Shown here in pieces: positions 5,780-6,180 of a stretch of 6,180 nucleotides of DNA (position 1 is the stretch's first letter; each line of letters begins with the position of its first letter). The notes beneath the pieces are model-generated. The model searched no databases. It worked only from the letters and a program-made list of their open reading frames with translations, and was not told where the DNA came from. Position numbers and translations under genes: made by a program. The stretch comes from Enterocloster bolteae (lineage in GTDB: Bacteria > Bacillota_A > Clostridia > Lachnospirales > Lachnospiraceae). The stretch covers positions 1 to 6,180 of the forward strand of contig JAETTS010000160.1 of the NCBI GenBank assembly GCA_021769025.1, in the 5' to 3' direction.

Positions 5780-5808
5780 AGTATACTAAAAACAGAGGGA
5801 TTATTCAA
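5780..5808 (-). promoter_or_regulatory. Promoter of tcdA
   Basis: On the minus strand, the -35 box TTGAAT (5803-5808 complement) and the -10 box TATACT (5780-5785 complement) are separated by exactly 17 nt. Transcription would begin near 5774, about 45 nt before the tcdA start codon. The -10 lies in the palindrome AGTATACT (5780-5787), so the same bases could also serve as a -10 for the divergent AraC-type gene, but no good -35 is seen on that strand. Confidence 0.7.
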
Positions 5809-5890
5809 GGAAATCCGGGGACTTATCGTTAAGGGATTCTCTCCCAATGTTTTTAAACCAACATCTGCTTCAATATGAGGTCTGATTCCT

Positions 5891-6180
5891 ATGTACAATA
5901 CTCCGCGAGATTTTTGCGAAGATTATGGATTTCATTTTCTTGAAAATGTAAGTTGTCCTGCTATGCGGCTCCTTGCTGTGGGAAGACAGAGCCGCAACAG
6001 TAGGAAATACTATTGGGACAACCGAGCCAGGAAGCCTGCGTTTTTATTTCAGTATACGTTAAAGGGCAGTGGAACGCTGAAAATGGGGCAGAAGGCCCAT
6101 ATTGTCGAAAAGGGCAGTGCCTTTCTTCTAAAAATGCCTGGAGAGGAGTGCTACTATTTTGACGAAGCGTACAATTGCGC
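5891..6180 (+). CDS. AraC-family transcriptional regulator, N-terminal ligand-binding part (partial)
   Basis: The frame opens at ATG 5891 and stays open to the window end, giving 96 residues; an in-frame TGA at 5876-5878 rules out a longer protein. The translation contains YYWDNRARKPAFLFQYTL, GSGTLKMGQKAHIVEKGSAF and MPGEECYYF, which is the cupin-like arabinose-binding-type sensor domain found at the N-terminus of many Firmicute AraC regulators. The C-terminal helix-turn-helix DNA-binding half would lie beyond the edge. GAGG at 5877-5880 is a fair ribosome site 10 bases upstream. Such proteins usually control sugar or glycoside genes beside them; the effector cannot be read from this fragment. 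It is divergent from tcdA and separated by 161 bases, which hold the tcdA promoter and no clear promoter for this gene. Confidence 0.82.
   Translation, partial: MYNTPRDFCEDYGFHFLENVSCPAMRLLAVGRQSRNSRKYYWDNRARKPAFLFQYTLKGSGTLKMGQKAHIVEKGSAFLLKMPGEECYYFDEAYNC

Noticed and set aside
5833..5845. GGGA-TTCTC-TCCC small inverted repeat in front of the AraC-type gene
   Set aside because: A four-base stem is expected by chance; no partner repeats or regulator site pattern around it.
5419..5898. 159-codon open frame on the minus strand overlapping tcdA
   Set aside because: It is a shifted frame of tcdA with an arginine/proline-rich, low-complexity translation; tcdA has the conserved motifs and a good ribosome site.
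1..6180. CRISPR arrays, insertion sequences, tRNA/rRNA genes and phage genes
   Set aside because: No spaced direct repeats, transposase frames, terminal inverted repeats, tRNA-like cloverleaf sequence or phage-type genes were seen on either strand.

Overview
The window looks like chromosomal DNA of an anaerobic, low-to-mid GC Firmicute, most likely a Lachnospiraceae-type Clostridium. The reasons are strong purine-rich ribosome binding sites, sigma-A-type promoters, a quinone-independent style of glycerol-3-phosphate (G3P) oxidation operon, and a GlpP antiterminator gene. The taxonomic call is an inference from gene content and style, not from a database search.

Layout. Bases 1-143 are the 3' end of a gene whose last part encodes a four-cysteine zinc ribbon. 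Bases 144-317 hold a good promoter (171-199), a small palindrome on its -10 box, and a leader of about 110 nt with a strong intrinsic-terminator hairpin (236-293) lying before the first start codon. A tightly coupled three-gene operon follows: a GlpA-like FAD dehydrogenase with a C-terminal BFD-type [2Fe-2S] domain (318-1766), a second FAD/NAD-type flavoprotein with an extra C-terminal domain (1763-3043), and a small cysteine-motif DUF1667 protein (3043-3408). The operon ends at a near-perfect terminator (3431-3477). glpP, encoding the G3P-responsive antiterminator, has its own promoter (3482-3510) and runs 3557-4132. An esterase-like alpha/beta hydrolase follows only 3 bases later (4136-4912). 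Convergent to these, on the minus strand, is tcdA (5007-5729), a tRNA t6A-modification enzyme with its own promoter (5780-5808). A divergent AraC-family regulator begins at 5891 and runs off the window.

How it fits together. The two flavoproteins and the small Cys protein look like one G3P-oxidising enzyme complex, judged by the 4-bp and 1-bp overlaps between the genes. The promoter-leader-terminator arrangement ahead of it, plus the nearby glpP, predicts a feedback circuit: without G3P, transcription stops in the leader; with G3P, GlpP lets RNA polymerase read through. glpP itself has no such leader, so the sensor should be made constantly. The last two genes are unrelated to this circuit as far as the sequence shows.

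The most interesting points are the leader terminator paired with glpP, and the resemblance of the DUF1667 protein to the [4Fe-4S]-binding N-terminus of molybdopterin oxidoreductases. The latter suggests it may carry electrons in place of the missing GlpC subunit. The parts are known families; I see no wholly new system.
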